Positions 15,930 to 24,640 of a stretch of DNA of 64,000 nt are shown piece by piece. The translations under genes were made by a program, and so were the position numbers. Each line of letters starts with the position of its first letter. Within the stretch, counting starts at the first letter, position 1. The DNA comes from Parvibaculum lavamentivorans DS-1 (GTDB taxonomy: Bacteria; Pseudomonadota; Alphaproteobacteria; Parvibaculales; Parvibaculaceae), in the NCBI RefSeq assembly GCF_000017565.1, contig NC_009719.1, positions 2,339,001-2,403,000 on the forward strand. The letters run 5' to 3'. The notes under the pieces are model-generated. The model was not told the origin of the DNA and did not search any database. It was given only the letters and a program-made list of their open reading frames with translations.

Positions 15930-17276
15930 TTGAGTCCGGTGCAGGCACTACTGGCTGAAATAGGCGCGCTCGCGGACGTGAAACATTACGGCCGTGTCGT
16001 CAGCATTCAGGGGCTGATGGTCGAGGTGGCCGGGCCGCTCCATGCCATGGGTGTGGGGAGCAGGCTCAACGTTTCCAACCGTGCCGGCGAGGAAGTGATC
16101 TGCGAGGTTGTCGGATTTCGCGACAACAAGGCGCTTTGTCTGCCATTTGGCGCGCTTGCGGGCATAGGCGTCGGGTGCAAGGCGGTACTTTCATCGGAAG
16201 AGCCGCACGTATATCCCTCCAGCGCCTGGCTGGGCCGCGTCGTCAACGCGATGGGCGAGCCGATGGACGGCAAGGGACCAATCGCACAAGGCGCACAACC
16301 TTATCTGTTGCGCAATATGCCGCCGCCCGCTCATACGCGCCAGCGAGTGCGTGGCAAGATCGATCTGGGCGTGCGCGCGCTGAATACCTTCACAACATGC
16401 TGCCGTGGGCAGCGTATGGGTATTTTCGCCGGGTCCGGCGTCGGCAAGTCTGTTCTGCTTTCGATGCTTGCCCGCAACACGGCTTGCGACGTTTCCGTGA
16501 TTGGCCTTATTGGCGAGCGCGGCCGTGAGGTTCAGGAATTTATTGAAGATGACCTCGGACCGGAGGGGCTGGCCCGTTCGGTCGTCGTCGTGGCGACATC
16601 GGATGAGCCCGCCTTGATGCGCCGACAGGCCGCTTATCTCACGCTTAGCCTGGCCGAATATTTTCGCGATCGCGACCAGAATGTCCTTTGCATGATGGAC
16701 AGCGTCACCCGCTTTGCCGTCGCTCAGCGCGAGATAGGGCTTTCCACCGGCGAACCGCCGACGAGCAAGGGCTATACGCCGACCGTTTTTGCCGAGTTGC
16801 CGAAACTTCTTGAGCGGGCAGGGCCGGGCACGGGGAGCGGCAACATAACCGGGCTCTTCACCGTCCTGGTCGATGGCGACGACCATAACGAGCCCGTCGC
16901 CGACGCCGTGCGCTCAATCCTCGACGGACATATCGTAATGGAGCGTTCGATTGCGGAACGCGGACGTTATCCGGCGATCAACGTGCTGAAATCCGTTTCG
17001 CGGACCATGCCGGACTGCAATGAAGCGGAAGAAAACGAGCTGATCCGGCGCGCCCGCGCGCTTATGGCCACTTATGACGACATGGAAGAACTGATCCGGC
17101 TGGGCGCTTATCGTCCAGGGTCAGATCCGCAGGTCGATGAGGCCATCTTCTATCAGCCGGCACTGGAAGCATTTCTGGCGCAGAACAAGCATGATGCGAG
17201 CAGTCTCGCCGAAGGCTACAGCGCGCTCGCCGCGGTTTTGGCAAACCGCCCCCGGATATCCGAGGAGACTGAGTGA
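15930..17276 (+). CDS. fliI: Flagellum-specific ATP synthase FliI
   Basis: A 448-residue ATPase of the flagellar type III export apparatus, homologous to the F1 beta subunit. An N-terminal beta-barrel domain (residues about 15-90) precedes the ATPase core with Walker A AGSGVGKS at about 167-174, the family [10 protein letters not shown] motif, and a Walker B-type hydrophobic stretch ending MMDSVTRFA. The C-terminal helical domain includes DPQVDEAI. The open frame starts with TTG at 15930, with GGGGA 3-4 nt upstream. A GTG at 15939 is an alternative. It is the first gene of a fliI-fliJ operon, opposite ctrA, and has a CtrA-like box upstream. Confidence 0.95.
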   Translation: MSPVQALLAEIGALADVKHYGRVVSIQGLMVEVAGPLHAMGVGSRLNVSNRAGEEVICEVVGFRDNKALCLPFGALAGIGVGCKAVLSSEEPHVYPSSAWLGRVVNAMGEPMDGKGPIAQGAQPYLLRNMPPPAHTRQRVRGKIDLGVRALNTFTTCCRGQRMGIFAGSGVGKSVLLSMLARNTACDVSVIGLIGERGREVQEFIEDDLGPEGLARSVVVVATSDEPALMRRQAAYLTLSLAEYFRDRDQNVLCMMDSVTRFAVAQREIGLSTGEPPTSKGYTPTVFAELPKLLERAGPGTGSGNITGLFTVLVDGDDHNEPVADAVRSILDGHIVMERSIAERGRYPAINVLKSVSRTMPDCNEAEENELIRRARALMATYDDMEELIRLGAYRPGSDPQVDEAIFYQPALEAFLAQNKHDASSLAEGYSALAAVLANRPRISEETE

Positions 17277-17686
17277 TGCGTAACCGCGAGTCTCTCATCC
17301 GGCTCCACAAATTTCAGGTTGATGAGAAGCGCCGGAAGGTCGCTGAACTCGAGCTCATGTTGTCAGAGTTTCGACAGCGTGAACGCGACCTCGAAGCACA
17401 AGTGGAGGCGGAGCAGCGGAAAGCCGGCATTTCGGATGTTGCGCATTTCGCCTACCCAATGTTCGCCAAATCCGTCATCCGCCGGCGGGAGAACATTCTG
17501 GAATCGATAGACGGGATCGAGCGGCAACTTGAAGCAGCGAAAGAGGAGCTCTCCGGCGCCTTTCGCGAACTCAAGAAGTACGAGTTGCTGGAAGGCAGCC
17601 GCAAGCGCAAGGTTCACAAGGAAGCAATGCGTGTGGAGCAGGCGGAACTCGACGAAGTATCGCTTTCGATCCACCGCCGTCATTAG
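17276..17686 (+). CDS. fliJ: Flagellar export chaperone FliJ
   Basis: A 136-residue, almost wholly alpha-helical coiled-coil protein with high Glu/Arg/Lys content, as in FliJ. FliJ inserts into the FliI hexamer ring and connects it to FlhA. Sequence identity in this family is low, so the assignment rests on length, coiled-coil character (LIRLHKFQVDEKRRKVAELE and onward) and the position directly after fliI. The ATG at 17276 overlaps the fliI stop by one base (TGATG); a GTG at 17273 is possible. Confidence 0.85.
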   Translation: MRNRESLIRLHKFQVDEKRRKVAELELMLSEFRQRERDLEAQVEAEQRKAGISDVAHFAYPMFAKSVIRRRENILESIDGIERQLEAAKEELSGAFRELKKYELLEGSRKRKVHKEAMRVEQAELDEVSLSIHRRH

Positions 17687-17771
17687 GCTCACCTAGCGGC
17701 GCGTCCCCCCTTTCTCTTCGTTGAATGCACGCTAGAATGACCGCTTGCACAACAGAAAGCGGTCAACGCCC

Positions 17772-18257
17772 ATGCCTTCGTTCGACATTGTCTCCAAAAC
17801 CGATTTTGCCGAGATCGATAACGCGCTTCAGAATGTGACGCGCGAAATCAGCCAGCGGTACGACTTCAAGGGCGCGCACTGCACGGTGGAGCGGAAGGAT
17901 CAGGAGCTGACGATTAATGCAGATGACGATCTGAAGCTAAAGCAGATGCATGAATTGCTGCAGGGGCATTTGGCCCGCCGAAACGTCGAGGCAGGGGTTC
18001 TGGATTACAAGGAACCGGAGAAGGCGGCCGGGCAAAGCGTGCGCCAAAAGGTGGCAATCCGCGATGGGCTCGACAAGGAGCTTGCGAAGCGGATTGTAAA
18101 GGACATCAAGGGATCCGGCCTGAAGGTTCAAGTCGCCATTCAGGGTGACGAGCTGAGAGTCTCGGGAAAGAAACGAGACGACCTCCAGGCCGTAATCCAG
18201 TTTGTGAAGGGGCTGAAGATCGAGCAGCCCCTGCAATATGAAAATTTCCGCGACTAG
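17772..18257 (+). CDS. yajQ: YajQ family nucleotide-binding protein
   Basis: A 161-residue YajQ/DUF520 protein. Typical segments are MPSFDIVSKTDFAEIDNALQN, REISQRYDFKG, KDIKGSGLKVQVAIQGDELRVSGKKRDDLQ and the C-terminal PLQYENFRD. It folds as two ferredoxin-like domains. Xanthomonas and Pseudomonas homologues bind cyclic di-GMP and affect virulence or phage gene control; the general role is uncertain. The ATG at 17772 starts the conserved domain; an upstream frame to 17745 adds nine non-conserved residues. Its stop overlaps the stop of the convergent membrane protein gene. Confidence 0.95.
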   Translation: MPSFDIVSKTDFAEIDNALQNVTREISQRYDFKGAHCTVERKDQELTINADDDLKLKQMHELLQGHLARRNVEAGVLDYKEPEKAAGQSVRQKVAIRDGLDKELAKRIVKDIKGSGLKVQVAIQGDELRVSGKKRDDLQAVIQFVKGLKIEQPLQYENFRD

Positions 18258-18577
18258 CCGCGGAAGAAGAGCCGCCGAACGAGATAGATCAGGCTGATGG
18301 CGATCAGATAACCGACGAAGCGGATAGCCACCAGTTTGAGAACCTCGAGATCAAGATAATCCGGCAGCGGGTTGGCAGCGCCCGCGTAGAAGTTGCGGCC
18401 GATGTTCACAAGTTCATGGACCACCGTGGCGCCAAGCGCGAACACAACGATCCTGTTATAGCGGTTCATGATGATGGCCGCGATCAGGGCGATAACCAGC
18501 CCCTGGATCGAATTGACCGTGTCGAATCCCATCCGCGCCCATGCGAGCGCCTGGTTCAGATACTCTGTTAGTTCCAT
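18254..18577 (-). CDS. Small integral membrane protein, function unknown
   Basis: A 107-residue protein with two clear and one weaker membrane segments (VNSIQGLVIALIAAIIMNRY; NRIVVFALGATVVHELV; LKLVAIRFVGYLIAISLIYLV), ending in a positive tail RRLFFRG. No family is recognised. The ATG at 18577 has GAGGGGG about 6 nt upstream; the longer frame to 18649 adds residues without homology. It converges on yajQ with a 4-nt overlap of stops. Confidence 0.7.
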   Translation of the reverse strand: MELTEYLNQALAWARMGFDTVNSIQGLVIALIAAIIMNRYNRIVVFALGATVVHELVNIGRNFYAGAANPLPDYLDLEVLKLVAIRFVGYLIAISLIYLVRRLFFRG

Positions 18578-18905
18578 CTTGTCCCCCTCAAGCATTATCA
18601 CCCGCGAGAGCCCCTCTCCCGGGTATGTCGTAGAAACCCTTGCCACCACGCAGGGCCGTCTACGAGATATCGGGTGAGGTTATCTCAAAATGAGACAAGG
18701 TCTAGCTATTTGGTTCACCGAACCGTCAGCATGCGTCGCAAGATTGTCATGAGGAAAGTCCGGGGGAATGGATTTCCTGCTTCGTTTTTGCTGAGAACGC
18801 AGCTTTTCCGCTGTTTGTCCTCCGCGCGATACGGCGGATGGCAAGGCAGCGAGACGTGGTTAACAAAGGTGCTGTTCGACAGAGTCCTCCTGGCCGTGCT
18901 CCCGA
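18578..18905. other. Intergenic gap between membrane protein gene and flhA
   Basis: The 328-bp stretch has no supported gene. It should hold the promoter of the minus-strand membrane protein and the 3' end of the fliF-flhA operon. A GTTAACAAAGG sequence near 18859 equals part of the ctrA upstream motif but lacks a second half-site. No obvious terminator is seen after flhA. Confidence 0.5.
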
Positions 18906-21041
18906 TTACACGCTGCCGACTGTGCGCAAGCGGACTCGCGGGTGGATTTCGTTCTGCGACATGACAAAGGTCTGCGGCCGGAAGCGCTCGATGATGGACC
19001 TTACATAGGGCCTCACGCCGGGGCTTGTCAGCAAGACGGGGACTTCGCCGGCGCGAGCTGCGTCTTCGAACCGATCGCGCACGTTTGCAATGAAGTCCTG
19101 AAGCACGGAGGGCTGCATCGCCAGCTGCTTTTCCTCGCCAGCCCCGACCAGAGATTCAGCGAAAGCCTGTTCCCAACGCGGTGACAAGGTAATGAGCGGC
19201 ACTGCGTTATCCGCATCCGAATGGGCGGCGCAAATCTGACGGGCAAGGCGAGCGCGGACGTGCTCGGTGATAAGAGTCAGACTCTGCGTGTGGCCGACCG
19301 CTTCGGCGATGCCTTCCATGATCGTCGCAAGATCGCGGATCGAGATACGTTCGTTGAGCAGTGTCTGAAGCACACGCTGAATACCGGTGACGGTGATTTG
19401 TGACGGCACAAGATCCTCGACGAGTTTCTTATGTTCCTTGCCGAGTTCATCGAGAAGCTTCTGCACTTCCGCGTAAGACAGAAGATCCGCCATGTTGTCT
19501 TTAATGATCTCCGTCAGATGCGTGGTGAGCACCGTCGGTGGATCGACGACGGTATATCCGCGGAACGATGCTTCCTCACGCAAGCCCTCGTCGATCCATG
19601 TTGCGGGGAGCCCGAAGGCAGGCTCTGTCGTGTGAAGGCCGGGAAGCTGAATCTGGCTGCCATGCGGGTCCATGACCAGCAGCTGGCCGACATAAACATC
19701 ACCCCGGCCGGATTCGACTTCTTTCACGCGGATCACGTAGCTGTTCGCGTCGATCTGAACATTGTCGAGAATGCGTACCGACGGCATCACGAAGCCCATG
19801 TCGCTTGCGATCTGGCGCCGCAGAGCCTTGATCTGTTCCGTGAGCTTCTGATGATCCTTCCCATTGATGAGGGGCAGGAGAGCGTAGCCGATTTCCAGGC
19901 GGAGTTCGTCCATCTTCAGCGCCGTGCCAATGGGCTCTTCGGCAACGGGCGCGGCGTCGGCTTCTTTTGCTTCGGCCACCGCTATCTCATCGGCACGTTC
20001 TCTTCGAGACTTTGTCAGATAGAACGCCAAGCCACCTGTAGCGCCAGCGAGGGCCAGGAAGGGGACCGCCGGCAGGCCCGGAAGCAGCGCCATGGTGCCC
20101 ATGACAAACGAAGACATCCCCAGCGCCTGAGGATATCCCGACAATTGCTCGAAAAGGGCCTCATCGGCTGCGCCTTCGACGCCGGCCTTCGACACGAGGA
20201 GGCCTGCGGCCGTCGACACGATGAGGGCCGGTATCTGGCTCACCAGGCCGTCGCCAACAGTCAGCAGCGTATAAGTGTGAGCAGCATCGCCAAATCCCAT
20301 GTCGTTTTGAGCGACGCCGACGATAATGCCACCAACAACATTGATGAAGGTGATGAGCAGTCCGGCGATCGCATCGCCACGTACGAACTTCGATGCACCA
20401 TCCATGGCGCCGAAGAATGAGCTTTCATTCTCGAGGTCGGAGCGGCGCGTACGGGCTTCCTTCTCGTCAATCAATCCGGCGGACAAATCGGCATCGATTG
20501 CCATTTGCTTGCCTGGCATGGCATCCAACGTGAAGCGCGCCGCGACTTCCGCGATACGGCCCGAGCCCTTTGTGATGACTACAAAGTTCACAATCACCAG
20601 GATCGCGAACACGATCACACCAATGACGAAATTGCCCTGCATGACGAAGTTGCCGAAGGCCTCGATGACCTTGCCGGCGCTTTCGGTTCCTTCGTGGCCG
20701 TGGCCAAGGATCAGGCGAGTAGAGGCGAGATTGAGCGCAAGGCGCAGCATCGTCGCGATAAGAAGGACAGTTGGAAACGCGCTGAACTCGAGAGGCTTTT
20801 GAATAAACAGAGCCGTCATCAGCACAAGCACAGAAAAGGTAATCGAGATCGCGAGCGAGAAATCCAGCAAGAAGGCCGGTAGCGGCAGGATCAGAACCAC
20901 AATGATGGCAATCACGCCGAAGGCGAGGGCGAGATCGCCGCGCTTGGCAATATCTGTCAGCAGGCTGCCGGGGGTCATGCCGGCAAGCCCGAGACCGCCA
21001 AGCAGCCCCTTTTTTCCTGCTGCGCTACTCGCGTCGCTCAT
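18906..21041 (-). CDS. flhA: Flagellar biosynthesis protein FlhA
   Basis: A 711-residue core membrane component of the flagellar type III export gate. The N-terminal half has eight predicted membrane helices from about residue 38, with the FHIPEP-family segments PFPTVLL-like EFSAFPTVLLIATMLRLALN and GQMAIDADLSAGLI-like KQMAIDADLSAGLIDEKEAR. The cytoplasmic C-terminal domain (about 360-711) is the docking ring for chaperone-substrate complexes. It is the last gene of the minus-strand fliF-fliG-fliH-fliN-flbD-flhA operon, 29 bp after flbD. No missing parts are seen. Confidence 0.97.
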   Translation of the reverse strand: MSDASSAAGKKGLLGGLGLAGMTPGSLLTDIAKRGDLALAFGVIAIIVVLILPLPAFLLDFSLAISITFSVLVLMTALFIQKPLEFSAFPTVLLIATMLRLALNLASTRLILGHGHEGTESAGKVIEAFGNFVMQGNFVIGVIVFAILVIVNFVVITKGSGRIAEVAARFTLDAMPGKQMAIDADLSAGLIDEKEARTRRSDLENESSFFGAMDGASKFVRGDAIAGLLITFINVVGGIIVGVAQNDMGFGDAAHTYTLLTVGDGLVSQIPALIVSTAAGLLVSKAGVEGAADEALFEQLSGYPQALGMSSFVMGTMALLPGLPAVPFLALAGATGGLAFYLTKSRRERADEIAVAEAKEADAAPVAEEPIGTALKMDELRLEIGYALLPLINGKDHQKLTEQIKALRRQIASDMGFVMPSVRILDNVQIDANSYVIRVKEVESGRGDVYVGQLLVMDPHGSQIQLPGLHTTEPAFGLPATWIDEGLREEASFRGYTVVDPPTVLTTHLTEIIKDNMADLLSYAEVQKLLDELGKEHKKLVEDLVPSQITVTGIQRVLQTLLNERISIRDLATIMEGIAEAVGHTQSLTLITEHVRARLARQICAAHSDADNAVPLITLSPRWEQAFAESLVGAGEEKQLAMQPSVLQDFIANVRDRFEDAARAGEVPVLLTSPGVRPYVRSIIERFRPQTFVMSQNEIHPRVRLRTVGSV

Positions 21042-21070
21042 TCAGTGCATTCCCCGGATTTGCAGCAGTT

Positions 21071-22438
21071 TCAACCGAAATAGGCGCGGACTTCGCCCGG
21101 TGTAGGCACGGGAACGCCTTGTTCGCCGTATTCCTTGAGCTTGTTCCGCAGCGTCCGGATAGAGATGCCAAGAATGTTGGCTGCATGAGTGCGATTGCCG
21201 AGACAGTGATCGAGGGTCTGCAGGATAAGATCCTGCTCCACTTCGGCTACCGTTTTGCCGACAAAGGCGCGCGAAGCCGCCTCGGCCGCGCTGGCAGCTT
21301 TGTATGCAACACCATCAAGAGCCGCATCCTCGAGCCTTGTTCCGTCCGGAAGGCGGATTGCTTCCACATCGATCTCGCTCCCTGTTGTGAGGAGAACGGC
21401 GCGATGCATCGTATTCTCGAGTTCACGCACGTTGCCGGCCCATTGATGCCGGGTCAGAAAGCGACGGGCCTCCACGGAGATCGGCTTAGGAGAAAGGCCG
21501 TTGGTCTTTGCGTAGCGGACGGCGAAGTGATCCGCGAGAGCCAGGACGTCGGCAGAGCGCTCGCGCAGGGGCGGCAGCTGCAGGTTCACAACGTTGAGTC
21601 GGTAAAACAGATCCTCGCGGAAGCGCCCAGCCCGAGCCTCCGCCTGCAGGTTCCTGTTGGAGGTCGCGATAATGCGGATGTTTACCTTCACCGGTGTCTT
21701 TCCGCCGACACGGTCAATCTCGCGCTCCTGGATTGCGCGCAGAAGCTTGGCCTGCAGACGGATGTCCATTTCGCTGATTTCGTCGAGAAGAAGAGTGCCG
21801 CCGTCTGCCTCTTCAAACTTGCCGATGCGGCGTGCCACGGCCCCGGTAAAGGCGCCCTTTTCATGCCCGAAAAGCTCGGACTCCAGAAGGTTTTCCGGAA
21901 TTGCGGCGCAGTTGACCGAAATGAATGGCTTGTCGCGGCGAAGTGAATGGCTATGGACATAACGAGCCATAACTTCCTTGCCGGTGCCGGACTCTCCGGT
22001 GATCAGGATAGAAGCTTCGGAGGTTGCCACCTGGTCGGCGAGCTTGACGACGCTCGCCATTTTTGGGTCCTGAAAGATCAGCGCGTGGCTTTCGTCCGCC
22101 ACGGCAGCCAGGACGGCGGCAATGAGCTCTGCATCGGGCGGCAGCGGTATGTATTCCTTCGCGCCGGCGCGGATAGCGTTGACGGCCGCGCGCGCGTCGG
22201 TTTCGACGCCGCAGGCAACCACGGGAATGCAAATATGCTCGACCTGAAGGCGGGCGATGAGGTCCGCGATGTCGGCCGCAACGTCCACCATCATAAGGTC
22301 CGCGCCGCGACCCGCGCGCAGCGCATCGATCGCCTGATTGACGGTTTCCGTGTGGGTGACCTTGGCGCCCTTCGACATCGCCATTTTCGTGGCGGTTGAG
22401 AGCTGTCCGTTGAGTGTTCCGACGATCAGAAGGCGCAT
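21071..22438 (-). CDS. flbD: Sigma-54-dependent flagellar regulator FlbD
   Basis: A 455-residue enhancer-binding protein. The N-terminal domain is receiver-like but lacks the acidic pair near residue 8 (it reads LIVGTLNG), as in Caulobacter FlbD. The AAA+ domain has Walker A GESGTGKE at about 148-155 and the sigma-54 contact loop GAFTGA at 195-200. The C-terminal Fis-type helix-turn-helix is NRTHAANILGISIRTLRNKLKEYG. FlbD activates late flagellar sigma-54 promoters and represses fliF through ftr sites. It lies between fliN and flhA in the operon. An upstream activator such as FliX is not in this window. Confidence 0.93.
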   Translation of the reverse strand: MRLLIVGTLNGQLSTATKMAMSKGAKVTHTETVNQAIDALRAGRGADLMMVDVAADIADLIARLQVEHICIPVVACGVETDARAAVNAIRAGAKEYIPLPPDAELIAAVLAAVADESHALIFQDPKMASVVKLADQVATSEASILITGESGTGKEVMARYVHSHSLRRDKPFISVNCAAIPENLLESELFGHEKGAFTGAVARRIGKFEEADGGTLLLDEISEMDIRLQAKLLRAIQEREIDRVGGKTPVKVNIRIIATSNRNLQAEARAGRFREDLFYRLNVVNLQLPPLRERSADVLALADHFAVRYAKTNGLSPKPISVEARRFLTRHQWAGNVRELENTMHRAVLLTTGSEIDVEAIRLPDGTRLEDAALDGVAYKAASAAEAASRAFVGKTVAEVEQDLILQTLDHCLGNRTHAANILGISIRTLRNKLKEYGEQGVPVPTPGEVRAYFG

Positions 22439-22497
22439 TTGCGGCTCCTCTACTTTCTATTCTGGCTTTTTACCGGGCGGTCATTGATCTGAGGCGA

Positions 22498-22851
22498 TCA
22501 GCTCACGCCGCCTTTGACGATTTCGGTCATCGTGACGCCGAGGCGATCATCCACGACCACAACTTCGCCGCGTGCGACCAATCGGTCATTGACGTAGATA
22601 TCGATGGCTTCTCCGACCTTGCGATCAAGTTCCACGATGGCGCCCCGACCGAGCTTGAGCAGATTTGACACCTCGATGTGAGTCTTGCCGAGCACGGCAG
22701 AGACGTTAACCGGCACATCGAATACAGCTTCGAGATCCTGGGCGGTGCGAACCTGTTCTTCTTCATGCTCGCTCGGGCCGGCCTCGGCCGGAGGCAAGCT
22801 GTCGATGTTGGCGAGATCCGGAAGGGCGACTTCTTCGTCCTGGTCGGCCAT
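22498..22851 (-). CDS. fliN: Flagellar motor switch protein FliN
   Basis: A 117-residue C-ring protein. The acidic, proline-rich N-terminal 35 residues are variable. Residues about 40-115 form the SpoA domain, with VFDVPVNVSAVLGKTHIEVSNLLKLGRGAIVELDRKVGEAIDIYVNDRLVARGEVVVVDDRLGVTMTEI showing the typical order of strands. FliN joins FliM and FliG in the switch complex and binds FliH. It lies between fliH and flbD in the operon; fliM is not in this window. Confidence 0.95.
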   Translation of the reverse strand: MADQDEEVALPDLANIDSLPPAEAGPSEHEEEQVRTAQDLEAVFDVPVNVSAVLGKTHIEVSNLLKLGRGAIVELDRKVGEAIDIYVNDRLVARGEVVVVDDRLGVTMTEIVKGGVS

Positions 22852-22874
22852 GCTATGGACTCCTTCAGTGTTCG

Positions 22875-23564
22875 TTATTGAGGTCGATCCCGTCCGGCAA
22901 CGCGGCTTTCGGGCATGGCAAGGGTTTCGGTATTTTTGTCAGGCGCGGAAATCGTTTCGATATAACGGCTGACGATCTCGCAAACTTCTTTCTCGATTTC
23001 CGCAAGATCGCGGACAACGCCGCCATCTGCCCATTCCACCACGCAATCGCCTTCTTTCATGGAGGGCTCGCCGAGAAGTATTATGCGGCCGGAGAGGCCG
23101 CGCTCCATCGCCATGCGATCAACGATTTCCTTCAGCCGTTCGACGAGCGTCGACGATACGCGAAGGAGAATGTGCGGTTCACGATTCAGGTGCGTGAGGC
23201 AATCGCGGAGTACCGCTTCAATTTCAGCAGTGGGGCATGTGGCTATGAGCGCCGGAGCGAACTTGCGTGCGGCTTCCAATGCGAGTGCTGCGGCTTCCTT
23301 CTTAGTGCTGGCGGTGTGCGCGCTCAGTGCAGTGAGAAGGCTGGCGGCGTTCTCCGCAAGCTGGCTCATCGCATGCGTGACTTCTCTGTCGGAGCGCGCG
23401 ATTGCATCAGTTTCACCCGCCGCGTAGCCGGAGGCATAAGCTTCGTTGCGAATCTTCTCGATGTCCGCTTCAGCCAGGCCCTGAGGCGCATTGTCCCGCG
23501 AGGCCGGCCGAGCCGATGCTTCGCCGAAATGCGTATCAAAGGTGAATTTCACTGCCTGTTTCAT
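22875..23564 (-). CDS. fliH: Flagellar assembly protein FliH (FlbE-type)
   Basis: A protein of 229 residues, positioned between fliG and fliN as Caulobacter FlbE/FliH is. The N-terminus MKQAVKFTFDTHF matches the start style of alphaproteobacterial FliH. The middle (residues about 35-115) is coiled coil rich in Ala, Glu and Lys, with a GYAAG glycine repeat. The C-terminal domain contains the FliI-binding EVLRDCL and EGDCVVEWADGGVVRDL segments. FliH inhibits and anchors FliI ATPase. An in-frame ATG at 23594 would add ten residues; the ATG at 23564 is preferred because it starts the conserved motif. Sequence identity in this family is low. Confidence 0.88.
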   Translation of the reverse strand: MKQAVKFTFDTHFGEASARPASRDNAPQGLAEADIEKIRNEAYASGYAAGETDAIARSDREVTHAMSQLAENAASLLTALSAHTASTKKEAAALALEAARKFAPALIATCPTAEIEAVLRDCLTHLNREPHILLRVSSTLVERLKEIVDRMAMERGLSGRIILLGEPSMKEGDCVVEWADGGVVRDLAEIEKEVCEIVSRYIETISAPDKNTETLAMPESRVAGRDRPQ

Positions 23565-23600
23565 ATCGACTGCTCGGTTACCTGACGACCACATCAGCGC

Positions 23601-24629
23601 TTAGTAGATAAGTTCGTTATCGGCGCCTTCGGCGGCGATCATGATTTCGCCCTTGTTGGCGAGATCCTTGGCGACGTTGACCATGTTCATTTGGGCCTCG
23701 TCGACGTCCTTCAATCGGACAGGGCCCATCATTTCCATATCTTCCCGCAGAATTTTCGCGGCGCGTTCCGACATGTTCGCAAAGAAGAGGTCGCGCAATG
23801 CATCCGATGCGCCCTTCAATGCGATGCCGAGCTTGTTCTTGTCCACGGCGCGAAGAAGCGTCTGAACGGAGCCGGGATCGAGCCTGCCGAGGTCCTCGAA
23901 GGTGAACATCAGAGCCTTGATACGATCCGCGGATTCGCGTGCACGCTCTTCAAGGGCCGCAAGGAAGCGGCCCTCCGTCTGCCGGTCGAAATTGTTGAAA
24001 ATCTCGGCCATCAGCTCGTGGCTGTCACGGCGATTGGTGCGAGAGAGGTTCGACATGAATTCGGAACGAAGCGTTTGTTCCACCTTGTCGAGGATTTCCT
24101 TTTGTACCGACTCCATGCGCAGCATGCGCGTCACGACCTCAAGGGCGAAGTCCTCCGGCAGACAGCCCAGGACGCGTGCGGCGTGTTCGGGCCGAATCTT
24201 GGTCAGGACGACAGCGACGGTCTGCGGATACTCATTCTTGAGATAGCTGGCCAACACGGCTTCGTTCACGTTGCCGAGCTTTTCCCACATGGTCCGGCCT
24301 GCGGGGCCTCGAATCTCGTCCATAACGGAATTCACCCGGTCTTCCGGCAGGAAGCGAAGGAGCAATCGTTCCGTCGACTCATAAGAGCCAACAAGTGCAC
24401 CTGTGCCGGACACTTTGGACGCGAACTCGACGAGGAGTTTTTCAATGATGCCAGCCTGAACAGTACCCAGCGAAGACATGATCTGCGACATTTCGCGAAT
24501 CTCGTCTTCGTCGAACATTTCCCAAAGCGGGGCTGCATCGTCCGCGCCGAGCGCGAGCATGAAGATCGCCGCCTTTTGCGGTCCGGTGAGGGCGGACTTT
24601 TCGTCCTTGAGTTTGGGTGCCGTGGCCAA
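23601..24629 (-). CDS. fliG: Flagellar motor switch protein FliG
   Basis: A 342-residue rotor protein of the C ring. The N-terminal domain contacts FliF. The middle domain has the EHPQT-like region [26 protein letters not shown] (about 130-155). The C-terminal domain carries the torque helix near [31 protein letters not shown]. The charged residues that pair with MotA are present. It is the second gene of the operon, 11 bp after fliF. Confidence 0.97.
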   Translation of the reverse strand: MATAPKLKDEKSALTGPQKAAIFMLALGADDAAPLWEMFDEDEIREMSQIMSSLGTVQAGIIEKLLVEFASKVSGTGALVGSYESTERLLLRFLPEDRVNSVMDEIRGPAGRTMWEKLGNVNEAVLASYLKNEYPQTVAVVLTKIRPEHAARVLGCLPEDFALEVVTRMLRMESVQKEILDKVEQTLRSEFMSNLSRTNRRDSHELMAEIFNNFDRQTEGRFLAALEERARESADRIKALMFTFEDLGRLDPGSVQTLLRAVDKNKLGIALKGASDALRDLFFANMSERAAKILREDMEMMGPVRLKDVDEAQMNMVNVAKDLANKGEIMIAAEGADNELIY

Positions 24630-24640
24630 TTTTCAGGTCC